Positions 28,011 to 37,867 are shown, numbered from the stretch's first letter. The stretch: DNA of 61,153 nucleotides from Pseudomonadota bacterium (GCA_022573655.1 JACZTO010000010.1:1-61153); one strand, 5' to 3'. Program-made: numbers and translations. The notes: generated by a model not told the origin, from the letters alone.

Positions 28011-29372
28011 CTACCGTAATCCAGGCGGCATCCCGCCACCAGGCATGCCGCGCAAGAGGTTCTTCATGCCGCCTTTTGCCATTTTTTTCATCATCTTTTC
28101 CATTTGCAAATGTTGCTTCAAGAGCCGATTGACGTCCTGAATCTGCTGCCCCGCCCCCTTTGCGATGCGTTTCTTGCGGGAGCCGTTAATGGTCTTGGGA
28201 AAACGACGTTCCTTAAGCGTCATTGAATTGATTATCGCGATCTGGCGTCGAATCTTCTGCTCATTGGCAGTTTCCTGCAGCGCGGCTGGATTCACGTTAC
28301 CCGGCAACGGTAGTTTCTCAAGGATTGACGCGATGCCGCCCATACTGACCATCTGTTGCAACTGGTCGGCTAAGTCGGACAAATCGAACCCTTTGCCCTT
28401 TTTGAGTTTCTTCGCGAGTTTCTCGGTCTTGTCTTTGCCGACCTTCTGCTCGATCTCCTCGACCAGCGTCAGCACGTCACCCATGCCGAGAATACGCGAC
28501 GCCATGCGATCCGGATGAAACACTTCCAGCGCGTCGATTTTTTCGCCGACACCCATGAAGCAAATGGGCTTGCCGGTGACCTCGCGCACGGACAGCGCAA
28601 CGCCGCCCTTTGCATCGCCGTCGGCCTTGGTCAGTACGATGCCAGTCAGCGGCAATCGCTGGTCGAAAACGGTTGCTGCATTGACGGCGTCCTGTCCCGC
28701 CATGCTATCGATCACGAACAATGTCTCGTGCGGCTGCGCCGCATCGTGGATCGCAACAATCTCCTGCATCATGTCTGCGTCGACGTGCAGACGACCTGCT
28801 GTATCGACAATGAGAACGTCCGCGTGCGATCGGCGCGCCTCGTCCAGCGCGCGACTCACTATGCGTACCGGTTGCTCGCTGGCGTCACTATCACAATGCA
28901 ATGCCCCAACCTCGCCAGCCAGAGTCTGCAACTGAAGTATTGCCGCCGGTCTGTGCACATCTACGCTAACGAGCATGACCTTTTTCTTGTCACGGTCGAT
29001 CAGCCGCTTGGCAAGTTTCGCAGCGGTAGTGGTCTTGCCGGCGCCCTGCAGCCCGGCGAGCATTATGACCACCGGCGGCTGCGCATTGAATTCCAGCAAT
29101 GCGGATTCACTGCCCAGGATGCGCACCAGCTCGGCGTGAATAATTTTGATGAGCGCCTGGCCGGGGGAGAGACCCTTGCCAATATCCTCACCAAGTGCAC
29201 GGTCACGAATGCGTTCAATGAAGGTCTTGACAACAGGCAACGCAACATCAGCCTCAAGCAACGCGAGCCGCACCTGGCGAAGCGTGTCTTTGATGTTGGC
29301 TTCGGTGAGCCGGCCTTTTCCTGTTAGTGCGCGCGTTGCATCCGACAGGCGACTACTAAGATTGTCAAACAT
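28011..29372 (-). CDS. ffh: Signal recognition particle protein Ffh
   Basis: The 453-residue SRP GTPase has an N-terminal helical bundle, a G domain with GLQGAGKTTTAAKL (about 104-117), DTAGRLH and TKADGDAKGG, and a methionine-rich M domain ending in the MKNLLRGMPGGGMPPGLR tail that binds 4.5S RNA and signal sequences. It targets inner-membrane proteins co-translationally. It is preceded at 9 bases by the MBL-fold gene and followed by the rpsP operon promoter. Confidence 0.98.
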   Translation of the reverse strand: MFDNLSSRLSDATRALTGKGRLTEANIKDTLRQVRLALLEADVALPVVKTFIERIRDRALGEDIGKGLSPGQALIKIIHAELVRILGSESALLEFNAQPPVVIMLAGLQGAGKTTTAAKLAKRLIDRDKKKVMLVSVDVHRPAAILQLQTLAGEVGALHCDSDASEQPVRIVSRALDEARRSHADVLIVDTAGRLHVDADMMQEIVAIHDAAQPHETLFVIDSMAGQDAVNAATVFDQRLPLTGIVLTKADGDAKGGVALSVREVTGKPICFMGVGEKIDALEVFHPDRMASRILGMGDVLTLVEEIEQKVGKDKTEKLAKKLKKGKGFDLSDLADQLQQMVSMGGIASILEKLPLPGNVNPAALQETANEQKIRRQIAIINSMTLKERRFPKTINGSRKKRIAKGAGQQIQDVNRLLKQHLQMEKMMKKMAKGGMKNLLRGMPGGGMPPGLR

Positions 29373-29381
29373 CCGCGCATT

Positions 29382-30149
29382 CTAAACTTTCAACACGGTA
29401 CCGCGCGATAGCATTTGAATATTTTTCTCCGGCGCCGCATTCATTACCTGTTCGAAAATGCGGTCTTCTTCGCCGGGCTTCATGCCCGTCAACCAGATTT
29501 CAGGGCTGTGGTGCAATCGTTGCAGATCGTCGGTCATAGTCTTCGGTGTGTAATGACCCGCTTTCGCAGCCAACGTTGCCATCTCATCGGGAAAGGACAC
29601 CTCGATTACGAGGACACGAAGATCATCACAGGCATTAAGCACTGGCCATAGCGTCTCATTGCTCTTTGTATCACCACTGACTGCGAAGACGCCGCCAGAA
29701 TTTCGCACGGTATAACCCAGCGACGGAACGCTATGCATTACGTCGACAGCATAAAAATGTCGATGACCAACAGTAACGGTGTCGCCAGGGCTGCAAACGC
29801 GATACCGCAGCATCGGATTTTCGGCAGTCGGCAATTTCGAGAAGTCCGGCCAGATTACACCATTGAACACATGATCTCGTAACGCCCTGAGCGTCTCTTC
29901 GCGAGCATATACAGTCAGCGGCAGCTCGAAATTTTCGTCAAAAATTCGATCAACGAGCATCGGCAGACCGGCGATATGATCAAGATGGGCGTGCGTCAGA
30001 AATACGTGACGAATAGGATCAAGCTCGCCAAGCGCCAGATCGCTAATACCTGTTCCGGCATCGATGAGAACATCGTCGTCAATCAGCATCGCGGATGTAA
30101 GCGATCCCGCGCCGATTCCGCCGCTGCAACCTAGAACACGAATTCGCAT
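29382..30149 (-). CDS. MBL-fold hydrolase resembling class II cyclic-nucleotide phosphodiesterase
   Basis: The 255-residue metallo-beta-lactamase-fold protein has the metal site THAHLDHIAGL at residues 52-62 (H53, H55, D57, H58), a later histidine in VMHSVPSLGYTV, and an aspartate in VSGDTKSNET. This HxHLDHxxGL form and spacing resemble the class II cAMP phosphodiesterases of yeast and some bacteria. Activity on cAMP is inferred, and other phosphodiesterase substrates are possible. It sits 9 bases upstream of ffh and is divergent from ypjD. Confidence 0.75.
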   Translation of the reverse strand: MRIRVLGCSGGIGAGSLTSAMLIDDDVLIDAGTGISDLALGELDPIRHVFLTHAHLDHIAGLPMLVDRIFDENFELPLTVYAREETLRALRDHVFNGVIWPDFSKLPTAENPMLRYRVCSPGDTVTVGHRHFYAVDVMHSVPSLGYTVRNSGGVFAVSGDTKSNETLWPVLNACDDLRVLVIEVSFPDEMATLAAKAGHYTPKTMTDDLQRLHHSPEIWLTGMKPGEEDRIFEQVMNAAPEKNIQMLSRGTVLKV

Positions 30150-30226
30150 TAGGAGGGTTCTCTTGATCTTCGCTGTGTGGGATGATCCATAGCATGCAAA
30201 GTTAGGGTCTTACGTGCCAGGTTTCT

Positions 30227-31033
30227 GTGTCTGAAATCACATTTTTTTGGCTTTACCTGTTAGCGGCTGGCGCTTTGGTAATGTGCCGGTTGCCGCGTTT
30301 TGCGACTTACAGTCGCGCGCTTCTGGTGACAGGCAGCTTGATGGTCAGCGTCGGGATTGCGCTGCACGGCACTAGTCTGATCACAGTTATCGTGACAACC
30401 GCAGGCTTCAACCTGTCGCTCGGTAATGCCGCTTCAATGATCGGGCTTGAGCTGGCCTTGATCGCGCTGATCGCGGCGATCGAACCAACGTTACGCGGAA
30501 TGAGCGCCGGTCTTCTTATTCTGGCGGCGCTGGCAGCAACCATGACCGGCGCCAGCGTTGCACCGGATTCGCTCACTGTCCTTGCCTGGCAGACAAGAGC
30601 ACACGTGCTCATTTCATTGCTGTCCTACGGGTTGCTCACCGTCGGGGCAATCGTCGCCGTATACGCGTTGGTGCACGAGCGACGCCTGCGCGCTGGACGT
30701 ATTTCGGCTTTCAACCAGTTATTCGCGCCGCTGGAAACATCCGAAAGCTTGCTTTTTGGCATTACGGCCGCCGGATTTGCCGGTCTCGCACTGGCAATAA
30801 TTTCTGGCGCTACCTTTGTTGACGATCTTTTCGCGCAACATCTGGCACACAAGACTGTGCTGTCGTTGCTCGCTTTAATCGTGTTCGGCGCGCTGCTGGC
30901 CGGGCGTTTTTTCGCAGGCTGGCGTGGCAAGAGGGCCATAAGCCTTTACTTAAGCGGCTTCGCCTTGCTCTTTCTGGCTTATTTTGGCAGTCGATATGTA
31001 CTGGAAGAGATCCTGCATCGAAGTTGGGGGTGA
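30227..31033 (+). CDS. ypjD: YpjD/CcsA-like inner-membrane protein
   Basis: The 268-residue protein has eight or so membrane helices of the cytochrome c assembly (CcsA-like) superfamily but is shorter than CcsA. It includes LISLLSYGLLTVGAIVAVYAL near residue 130 and the histidine-containing HLAHKTVLSLLALIVFG near 205. The GTG start (30227) is assigned from the frame. In E. coli the equivalent gene also lies between ffh and corB, divergent from ffh, so the neighbourhood is conserved. Its molecular role is unclear. Confidence 0.82.
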   Translation: MSEITFFWLYLLAAGALVMCRLPRFATYSRALLVTGSLMVSVGIALHGTSLITVIVTTAGFNLSLGNAASMIGLELALIALIAAIEPTLRGMSAGLLILAALAATMTGASVAPDSLTVLAWQTRAHVLISLLSYGLLTVGAIVAVYALVHERRLRAGRISAFNQLFAPLETSESLLFGITAAGFAGLALAIISGATFVDDLFAQHLAHKTVLSLLALIVFGALLAGRFFAGWRGKRAISLYLSGFALLFLAYFGSRYVLEEILHRSWG

Positions 31034-31107
31034 GACACCCGTTCTTGACAGTTCTATAGAGGCCTGTTGAACTGATCCGGTATTAGTTGATGTGAGGTGC
31101 CCTGCTT

Positions 31108-32388
31108 TTGGGCGATGACATACCACTGGCAGGCCTGTTCGGCCTGCTTGTTGTCTTGCTGCTACTTTCCGCGTTTTTTTCAGGCTCGGAAACGGCGCTT
31201 ATGAGCCTCAACCGATACCGTCTGCGCCATAAAGCACGCACGGGTCACCGCGGCGCGCAACTGGCGGAACGGCTGTTGAAGCGCCCCGACCGACTCATCG
31301 GCCTCATCCTGCTCGGCAATAACCTGGCTAACTTCTCAGCCGCGGCGTTGGTTGCGGTTATCGCATTCAAGATCGGTGGGCAGCCGGCGGTCGCGCTCGG
31401 CACCTTGATTCTCACGGTGACCGTGCTGATCTTTGCGGAGACAGCACCAAAAACCCTGGCAGCGCTGGATCCGGAACGCCTCGCGTTTCCGGCCGCGATC
31501 ATTTACTACCCGCTGCTCAAAATTGCTTACCCGATCGTATGGCTAACGAACGTGGCTTCAAACGGCGTTCTGTTCTTACTCGGCGTTCGCGACAGTAACA
31601 ACGAACTTCAGTCTCTCTCTCACGAAGAATTGCGCACCATCGTGCATGAAGCCGGTACGAGAATTTCAACAAGGTATCGTCAGATGCTTGTCAGCATCCT
31701 CGATCTTGAACAGGTAACGGTTGACGACGTAATGGTGCCGCACAACGAAATTATCGGCATTGATCTGGAAGATGAAAGCGAGGATATCGCAAAAATTATC
31801 GCCGACAGTCAGCACACACGCATACCTGTATTTCGCGGCAACATAGACAAAGTGGTCGGGATTCTGCATCTGCGCCGACTCGCCAATCTCGCGCAACAGG
31901 ACTGTAGCAGGGAATCGCTGACGCAACTTTTGACGGAACCGTATTTCGTGCCAGAGGGAACGCCTCTCAGTACTCAGCTAATTCAGTTTCAACGCCGCCG
32001 CGAACGAATTGCGCTGGTTGTCGACGAGTATGGTGATATCCAGGGAATTGTGACACTCGAAGACATACTGGAGGAAATCGTCGGTGAATTTACGACGAAT
32101 CCAGCCGATGCTGAATCCGACGTTGTCAGGGACGGTGATGCATTCATCGTTGACGCGACCGCGAATATTCGTGAACTGAATCGTGCGCAGAACTGGGAAC
32201 TGCCGACGGACGGTCCGAAAACGCTAAACGGCCTGATCATTGAGTTGCTCGAGACAATTCCGCCGCCCACGGCCTGTCTCAAGGTAAACGGTTACCCGAT
32301 CGAAATCGTTGCGACAGACGACACTCGCATTCGTAGCGTAAGGATTGGTCCGCGCCTGCCGGGCCACGAGTCAGATACCAGGCGCTAG
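31108..32388 (+). CDS. CorB/YfjD-type CNNM-family membrane protein with CBS pair
   Basis: The 426-residue protein has an N-terminal DUF21/CNNM membrane domain (about residues 5-185, with FFSGSETALMSLNRYR), two CBS domains (about 205-325, with VDDVMVPHNEIIGID and DEYGDIQGIVTLEDILEEIVGE) and a C-terminal CorC/HlyC domain. Members take part in magnesium or cobalt handling. It starts with TTG, preceded by GAGGT. Its last 4 bases overlap the convergent radA gene. Confidence 0.9.
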   Translation: MGDDIPLAGLFGLLVVLLLLSAFFSGSETALMSLNRYRLRHKARTGHRGAQLAERLLKRPDRLIGLILLGNNLANFSAAALVAVIAFKIGGQPAVALGTLILTVTVLIFAETAPKTLAALDPERLAFPAAIIYYPLLKIAYPIVWLTNVASNGVLFLLGVRDSNNELQSLSHEELRTIVHEAGTRISTRYRQMLVSILDLEQVTVDDVMVPHNEIIGIDLEDESEDIAKIIADSQHTRIPVFRGNIDKVVGILHLRRLANLAQQDCSRESLTQLLTEPYFVPEGTPLSTQLIQFQRRRERIALVVDEYGDIQGIVTLEDILEEIVGEFTTNPADAESDVVRDGDAFIVDATANIRELNRAQNWELPTDGPKTLNGLIIELLETIPPPTACLKVNGYPIEIVATDDTRIRSVRIGPRLPGHESDTRR

Positions 32389-33725
32389 AACGCCTCCTCC
32401 AGCGCCGCGCTTAATTTGCTGACACCCACTACCGCAATGCCTTCCGGGCTGCGTTTCGGCACATTGCCGAAGGGCACGATGACCCGGGTAAAACCTTGTT
32501 TGGCAGCCGCAACAATTCGCTCTGGCCCGAAACGGACAGGGCGGATTTCGCCAGCCAGGCCAATCTCACCGAAGCACACCAGCCGTTCACTGCATGGCCG
32601 ATCGCGGTAGCTCGAAACAATTGCCATCACAGTTGGCAGATCGACCGCGGTTTCACTTATGCGCAGACCGCCAACGACATTGATGAATACGTCTTCGTTG
32701 CCTAGCGCAAGAGAACCATGACGTTGCAGCACAGCAAGTAACAAGGCCAGTCGATTCTGATCAATGCCCTGAGTCAATCGCTTCGGATAGTTGTGGTTGC
32801 CTTCAGCAACCAACGCCTGAATTTCAACCAGCAGCGGTCTGCTGCCCTCCCAGGCGACTGACACCACGCTGCCAGGATTATCGACGGACTCACGCGACAG
32901 AAAAATAGCCGATGGGTTGCTGACCTCGCGAAATCCCGTTTCCGTCATCGCGAATACACCCATTTCACTGCTCGCGCCGAAACGATTTTTCACCGCACGA
33001 ATCATGGTGAAACGGCTGGCTGGATCACTCTCAAAATACAAGACCGTATCGACCATGTGCTCTACAACTCGCGGCCCCGCTATTGCACCCTCTTTCGTGA
33101 CATGGCCAATTATGAATACCGAGACGTCATGTTGTTTCGCAAACTGCACGAGTTTGCCAACGCTCTCGCGTAGCTGCACGACCGAACCTGGCGCAGATGG
33201 CACACTGTCACTCACCATCGTTTGAATCGAATCAACGACCAACACGCGCGCACCGCACTGCACGGTCTGTGCAATAACATTCTCCAGTGACGTATCTGCA
33301 AGCAGGTTCATCGCGGACGCGTCGAGTCCCAGACGCAGGGAACGTTGTCCAAATTGACGCAGCGACTCTTCTCCGGTGGCATAGCAGACGGTTAATTCCC
33401 GTGTCAGGTTGGCCGCCACCTGCTGCAGCAAAGTCGACTTGCCCACGCCGGGATCACCACCGAGCAAGACGACAGCACCCGGTACCAGTCCACCGCCAAG
33501 CACCCGGTCAAATTCGGCAAATCCTGTTGCATGACGATAGTCGACGTCGGCAGGCAAGTTTTCCAGCGTCGTGACCTGGCGGGAGCCACCTGTGGGCGAC
33601 TTTGTGGCCGAGAATGTGGTCCCGGCCAGGGTGTTCCACGCCGCACATTCCGGGCATTGCCCTGCCCACTTGACGCTGTGGGCGCCGCACTCGGTACAAA
33701 CATAGGCAATTTTTGCCTTTGCCAC
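32385..33725 (-). CDS. radA: DNA repair protein RadA
   Basis: The 446-residue branch-migration ATPase has an N-terminal zinc finger C10, C13, C24 and C27, Walker A GDPGVGKST near residue 90, the RadA-specific KNRFG motif mid-protein, and a C-terminal Lon-like domain (LTQGIDQNRLALLLAVLQRHG). It processes recombination intermediates. In related genomes radA sits close to alr and dnaB. Here three signalling genes lie between them. Confidence 0.97.
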   Translation of the reverse strand: MAKAKIAYVCTECGAHSVKWAGQCPECAAWNTLAGTTFSATKSPTGGSRQVTTLENLPADVDYRHATGFAEFDRVLGGGLVPGAVVLLGGDPGVGKSTLLQQVAANLTRELTVCYATGEESLRQFGQRSLRLGLDASAMNLLADTSLENVIAQTVQCGARVLVVDSIQTMVSDSVPSAPGSVVQLRESVGKLVQFAKQHDVSVFIIGHVTKEGAIAGPRVVEHMVDTVLYFESDPASRFTMIRAVKNRFGASSEMGVFAMTETGFREVSNPSAIFLSRESVDNPGSVVSVAWEGSRPLLVEIQALVAEGNHNYPKRLTQGIDQNRLALLLAVLQRHGSLALGNEDVFINVVGGLRISETAVDLPTVMAIVSSYRDRPCSERLVCFGEIGLAGEIRPVRFGPERIVAAAKQGFTRVIVPFGNVPKRSPEGIAVVGVSKLSAALEEAF

Positions 33726-33976
33726 GGTTCTTGCCCCTTGAACTCCGCCAAATCACTCGGTTTGAGCGCACGAGTGCCGATCTTTCAGCATCGTGAAATT
33801 TATAACACGTTGTTTTATAAAAATTATTTACTCAATCACGTGCGACTGACGCGACCCTTGGCCGGATTATTGTTAAATTTGCTGTGCTAGACGAAAACCA
33901 ATGATAGCACCGCTTTCAGAGTCCGTATTACATAAAAAGTGCCAACCCTATCTCATTACGAAAGCTTGCATTTGCC

Positions 33977-33982
33977 TATAAT
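33977..33982 (+). promoter_or_regulatory. Candidate -10 element for the kinase gene
   Basis: A perfect TATAAT lies 30 bases before the TTG start of the Ser/Thr kinase gene, inside an A/T-rich 286-base intergenic region that also carries the start of the divergent radA. The best -35 at the right distance is CATTAC, a weak match. No other structure is evident in this gap. Confidence 0.4.
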
Positions 33983-34011
33983 TTTGCGTCTAGACAGGGA
34001 CATAAACAACT

Positions 34012-36102
34012 TTGAACACGGCATCCAAGCATAAACGTAACCGGCTTATCGCGCTATCGTTCGTCAGCATTCTAATGCTGCTGGTGTATGGGCCATTGGC
34101 ACAATGGTTCGTTGCCGCAGATCGGGTTGTTTTTGATCAGATCGCCGCTAGCGTCCCGAACACCGCACTCAGCGACGGCTTCATTGTGAGCATCGATCCG
34201 CAACGATCCTCAGGGCCGGAAATTCTGGCTCAATACGGCCGCATCATCGAGGTTCTGCAGAGCAACAGCGTCAAACGAATAGTCCTGGCCAGCCCGCCCG
34301 AAATCTCTGCGGACGCCGAATTGCCGGGCTGGGCCGCACTCTTGAGTGCCCGGATTCCCGTGTTTGTCCCAACACGTCACCGCTTCGCCGATGTCGCCAA
34401 ATACCACGGTTTTGTCCAGGTCAGACCCGACAACGACCGTGTTCTGCGACAGTCTGCTTTGTGGCAGCTGAATAACGGTGTCTATTCGCCGTCATTGCCG
34501 CTCGCCATCGCATTTAACTCATCTATTGGCGGAATGGCAAACCGTCTCTCAAGCCCCGATGACGCAATCTTTCTTTCGAATTACGTGGAACTGCCTCGAA
34601 TTACCGCCACGCAATTGTTGTCAGGTACATTCGACACAGGACCGCTCTACGGCGCCACAGTGTTCGTCGACTCCGACCCGGCTTTCGTTGGCGCAGCAGC
34701 AGTGTTGCCCTCCGGCCAGCTCGTCACTGTTTCCGAAATCGTAGCGACACTTCTGTCCGACGTAGAGAACCAACGCACAATTAGCGCCCCCATCGGAATC
34801 CAGGCGATGAAGTGGCTTATCCCCGCCTTGTTGGCCATTGTTGCAGTCTTGTTCTTGCCCGATCGAAACCGGCGCGAGATCGCAATGCTCACGGCAACCG
34901 TGGTGATCTCGCTGCTGCTGATCGAAGCCGTCCTGCTACTCGGTTTTCAGTTGCGCATGGATCTCGGCCGCCCGATTCTGATATTCGTCGGGGCTGCATT
35001 ACTCTGTAGTTGGCTAGTGATCGATATCAGCAAAGCCTCAGGCGACGCATTCAAAAAGGGTTCCGATTTTCTGTCCGCAGGACGTCTCGAACCCGCATTC
35101 GCCGAATTTCGCCGCTGCAGCCCCGACGAAACGGTCGCAGCCGTAATGTACAAACTGGCTTCGGCGTTCGAGCACCAGGCAAAGCAGGAACGTGCTGACG
35201 CGGTGCTGGAGTGGATGAAGCGTACTCACGGTCCGATAGCCGATCGATCGTCGACTACCAAGAAACCTAGCGGCCCACCGCAGCGTATGGGGCGTTATAT
35301 CATCGAGCGTCGTATTGGTCGTGGCGCCATGGGAGCCGTTTATCTCGCGAAAGACCCACGTATCAATCGCGCGGTGGCGCTCAAAGCGATCCCCATCGAA
35401 AAGGAATTCGAGGACGAGGAGCTGAAAGAGGCCCGCCTGCGTTTCTACCGGGAAGCCGAATCTGCAGGTCGCCTGACGCACCCCAATATCATTACTGTAT
35501 TTGATGCGGGCGAGGACAAAGGTCTCGCCTATATCGCGATGGAATTCATGCCTGGAATAGCCCTCAAACATTACACGGATCCGAAGAAGTTACTGGCGCC
35601 CAAGCGCGCCCTCGAACTCTGTGCAGCGACCGCCGATGGACTCGACTATGCGCACAACCAGGGCGTCATTCATCGCGATATCAAGCCAGCCAATCTTCTC
35701 TACAATCCCAAAGACGGATCAGTGAAAATCAGCGATTTCGGTGTTGCCCGAATGACAGATAACAACAAGACCAAAACCGGCATCGTACTTGGCACGCCCA
35801 TGTATATGTCGCCTGAGCAGCTAAGCGCAGAAGATCTGACCGGACTCTCGGACTTATTTTCGCTTGGTGTTACTCTATACGAGCTCTTGGTAGGTGAGGT
35901 GCCGTTCAAAGCATCGAACATCGCTGTGCTGATGACAAAAATAACAACCGAAGATCCGGCTCCGGTGTCGGGCCGGCGCGCGGGAATCCCGCCCAGCGTC
36001 GACGCCGTACTGGCAAAGGCACTGGCCAAACGCCCGGAAGACCGTTTTTCCTGTGGTGCCGAAATGGCTATTGCGCTTCGAAATTGCGCTAGAGTTTCCT
36101 AG
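34012..36102 (+). CDS. Membrane Ser/Thr protein kinase with CHASE2-like sensor domain
   Basis: The 696-residue protein has one membrane helix at about residues 11-34, a periplasmic CHASE2-like region (about 35-260, VVFDQIAASVPN...), three membrane helices (about 264-343), a short helical repeat linker, and a C-terminal kinase domain from about residue 425. The kinase has the glycine loop IGRGAMGAVY, catalytic lysine in VALKAI, HRDIKPANLLY, DFGVAR and GTPMYMSPEQ, so it should be active. The start is a TTG. Sensor domain outside and kinase inside suggests a signal receptor. PP2C and FHA genes follow as phosphatase and phosphothreonine reader. The signal and targets are unknown. Confidence 0.9.
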   Translation: MNTASKHKRNRLIALSFVSILMLLVYGPLAQWFVAADRVVFDQIAASVPNTALSDGFIVSIDPQRSSGPEILAQYGRIIEVLQSNSVKRIVLASPPEISADAELPGWAALLSARIPVFVPTRHRFADVAKYHGFVQVRPDNDRVLRQSALWQLNNGVYSPSLPLAIAFNSSIGGMANRLSSPDDAIFLSNYVELPRITATQLLSGTFDTGPLYGATVFVDSDPAFVGAAAVLPSGQLVTVSEIVATLLSDVENQRTISAPIGIQAMKWLIPALLAIVAVLFLPDRNRREIAMLTATVVISLLLIEAVLLLGFQLRMDLGRPILIFVGAALLCSWLVIDISKASGDAFKKGSDFLSAGRLEPAFAEFRRCSPDETVAAVMYKLASAFEHQAKQERADAVLEWMKRTHGPIADRSSTTKKPSGPPQRMGRYIIERRIGRGAMGAVYLAKDPRINRAVALKAIPIEKEFEDEELKEARLRFYREAESAGRLTHPNIITVFDAGEDKGLAYIAMEFMPGIALKHYTDPKKLLAPKRALELCAATADGLDYAHNQGVIHRDIKPANLLYNPKDGSVKISDFGVARMTDNNKTKTGIVLGTPMYMSPEQLSAEDLTGLSDLFSLGVTLYELLVGEVPFKASNIAVLMTKITTEDPAPVSGRRAGIPPSVDAVLAKALAKRPEDRFSCGAEMAIALRNCARVS

Positions 36103-36133
36103 ATACCCTGATGAGCGATAAAGAATCCAGTAT

Positions 36134-36961
36134 ATGAACCTGAACGCTAAAATCGATTTCGCAGAACTTTCTGACACGGGACGTGTTCGAGAACACAACG
36201 AAGATGCGATCGGCTCTATCGGCGAAATCGGACTGATGGTCCTTGCCGATGGAATGGGCGGTTATAACGCCGGTGAAATTGCCAGCGGCATCGCCGTGCA
36301 AATCGTCACCGAGATGGCGAGTGATGGCGCGAACCGCGAGAGACGTGACGATATTGATTCGCACAGCGGCCTGATGCGCCAGTCGATCGTCCTTCGCGAT
36401 GCAGTCTACCGGGCAAACAAAATCATTTACCAGACTGCACAAAGCAAAACAGATTGTGAGGGGATGGGCACAACCATCGTTGCCTGCATGTTTTACGATA
36501 ATAAGATTTCGATTGCCCATGTCGGCGACTCCAGGGCCTATCGATTGCGCGCCGGAGAACTCGAACAGGTAACGCTCGACCACTCGCTGTTACAGGAGCT
36601 GGTCGACCGCGGTTTCTATTCCGCCGAAGAGGCGCAGCGCTCCACAAACCGTAATTATGTGACGCGCGCTCTCGGCGTTGAAGCGACTGTGGATGTCGAA
36701 GTTCACGAGTACGAAGTCCTTCCGGATGACATCTACTTGCTGTGTTCTGATGGCCTGCCGGACATGGTCGAGGATGACGACATTCACTTAACTATCAGTA
36801 CTTTTAATGCTAGTCTTGACGTAGTTGGTCAACAGCTGGTTGACTTGGCCAACGACCACGGAGGGCGAGACAATGTGTCAGTAATGCTTGCTCAGGTAAA
36901 GGAACCCTTCCCCGCGAAGAAGTCTTTACTTGCGAAGATTGCTGGCCTGTTTCGTTCGTAA
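36134..36961 (+). CDS. PP2C-family Ser/Thr phosphatase
   Basis: The 275-residue PPM phosphatase has the family metal-binding motifs SDTGRVREHNEDA (about residues 12-24), VLADGMGGYNAGE (about 34-46), GDSRAYRLR, SDGLPDMV and GGRDNVSVM. It lies 31 bases after the kinase gene and should reverse its phosphorylation. The C-terminal 15 residues (KKSLLAKIAGLFRS) form a basic amphipathic tail that may bind membrane. The Stp1 subgroup is the closest match. Confidence 0.92.
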   Translation: MNLNAKIDFAELSDTGRVREHNEDAIGSIGEIGLMVLADGMGGYNAGEIASGIAVQIVTEMASDGANRERRDDIDSHSGLMRQSIVLRDAVYRANKIIYQTAQSKTDCEGMGTTIVACMFYDNKISIAHVGDSRAYRLRAGELEQVTLDHSLLQELVDRGFYSAEEAQRSTNRNYVTRALGVEATVDVEVHEYEVLPDDIYLLCSDGLPDMVEDDDIHLTISTFNASLDVVGQQLVDLANDHGGRDNVSVMLAQVKEPFPAKKSLLAKIAGLFRS

Positions 36962-36990
36962 AGAATGCAGACGTGTAAGAGCGAGAAAAC

Positions 36991-37839
36991 ATGGCACGGT
37001 TAATTCTTAGCCTGGACAATCAGGTTCTGGCTGAATACAACATGACCAAGGAACGCTATACCGTTGGTCGTCTTCCGGATAACGATGTTCGCATCGACAA
37101 CCCCGCTGTCAGTGGGCATCACTCTTTGATCATCAATATTCTCAACGACTCTTTTCTTGAGGATTTGAACAGCACCAATGGCACTTACGTCAATGGCAAG
37201 CTGATAAAGAAACACGCCTTGCAAGATGGCGACGTTCTGACCATCGGGCACCACCAGATACGGTTCTCAGACGAGCAACTCAACGATCCCGACCAAGATG
37301 AGTTCGAAAAAACCATGGTCATCCCGTCGGCTCAACAAAATGCCGCTCAGTTGGCGAAAGCCGAGCAGGCAGCAGACGAGGCAGCCATGGCTGAGTCCGC
37401 GGCAGCTCGTGACGAAAAACCTGAGCAAAATTATTCCGCCGCTGCCGCCTCCGTAAAGCTCAATGCAGAAGAAGCCGAGGCTCTGGAAGAAACGCCGAAG
37501 AAGGAATCCTTTGGTGAAACCGTGGCCCTGACCGAAACGTCCGCTGCAGCCAATGCCCCCAGCGCCCTGCCGCTTGCCAAGCTACAGGTGTTGAGCGGTG
37601 CGTTCGCAGGCCGCGAATTGGAGCTAACCAAGGCACTGACGACCCTGGGTCGTCCTGGTGTACAGGTCGCAGCGATCACACGTCGTAAGGAAGGCTACTA
37701 CATCGTGCACGTGGAATCGGGTAAAGAAGACGACTTCCCGCTGGTCAATGGGAAACCTATCGGTCCGAAGGCACGTAAGCTCAGCGACAATGACGTTGTT
37801 CAGCTGGCCGGTGTGAAAATGGGATTCTTTGCCAGCTGA
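36991..37839 (+). CDS. Protein with two FHA domains
   Basis: The 282-residue protein has a canonical N-terminal FHA domain (about residues 20-92: YTVGRLPDNDVRI, SGHHSLI, STNGTYVNG), which reads phosphothreonine. A low-complexity Ala/Glu linker follows (about 110-190, containing ETVALTET, a possible kinase target). The second, degenerate FHA-like domain (about 195-282: LTTLGRPGVQVAAITRR...FPLVNGKPI) lacks the usual serine-histidine pair. It is the third gene of the kinase-phosphatase module and probably its phospho-reader or substrate. It converges with alr. Confidence 0.9.
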   Translation: MARLILSLDNQVLAEYNMTKERYTVGRLPDNDVRIDNPAVSGHHSLIINILNDSFLEDLNSTNGTYVNGKLIKKHALQDGDVLTIGHHQIRFSDEQLNDPDQDEFEKTMVIPSAQQNAAQLAKAEQAADEAAMAESAAARDEKPEQNYSAAAASVKLNAEEAEALEETPKKESFGETVALTETSAAANAPSALPLAKLQVLSGAFAGRELELTKALTTLGRPGVQVAAITRRKEGYYIVHVESGKEDDFPLVNGKPIGPKARKLSDNDVVQLAGVKMGFFAS

Positions 37840-37867
37840 TCTTTGTCGACTATTCTTTGTCGTGCAA

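Noticed and set aside
28515..29327. A 270-residue antisense frame over ffh
   Set aside because: Shadow frame of a strongly conserved gene with no recognisable domain.
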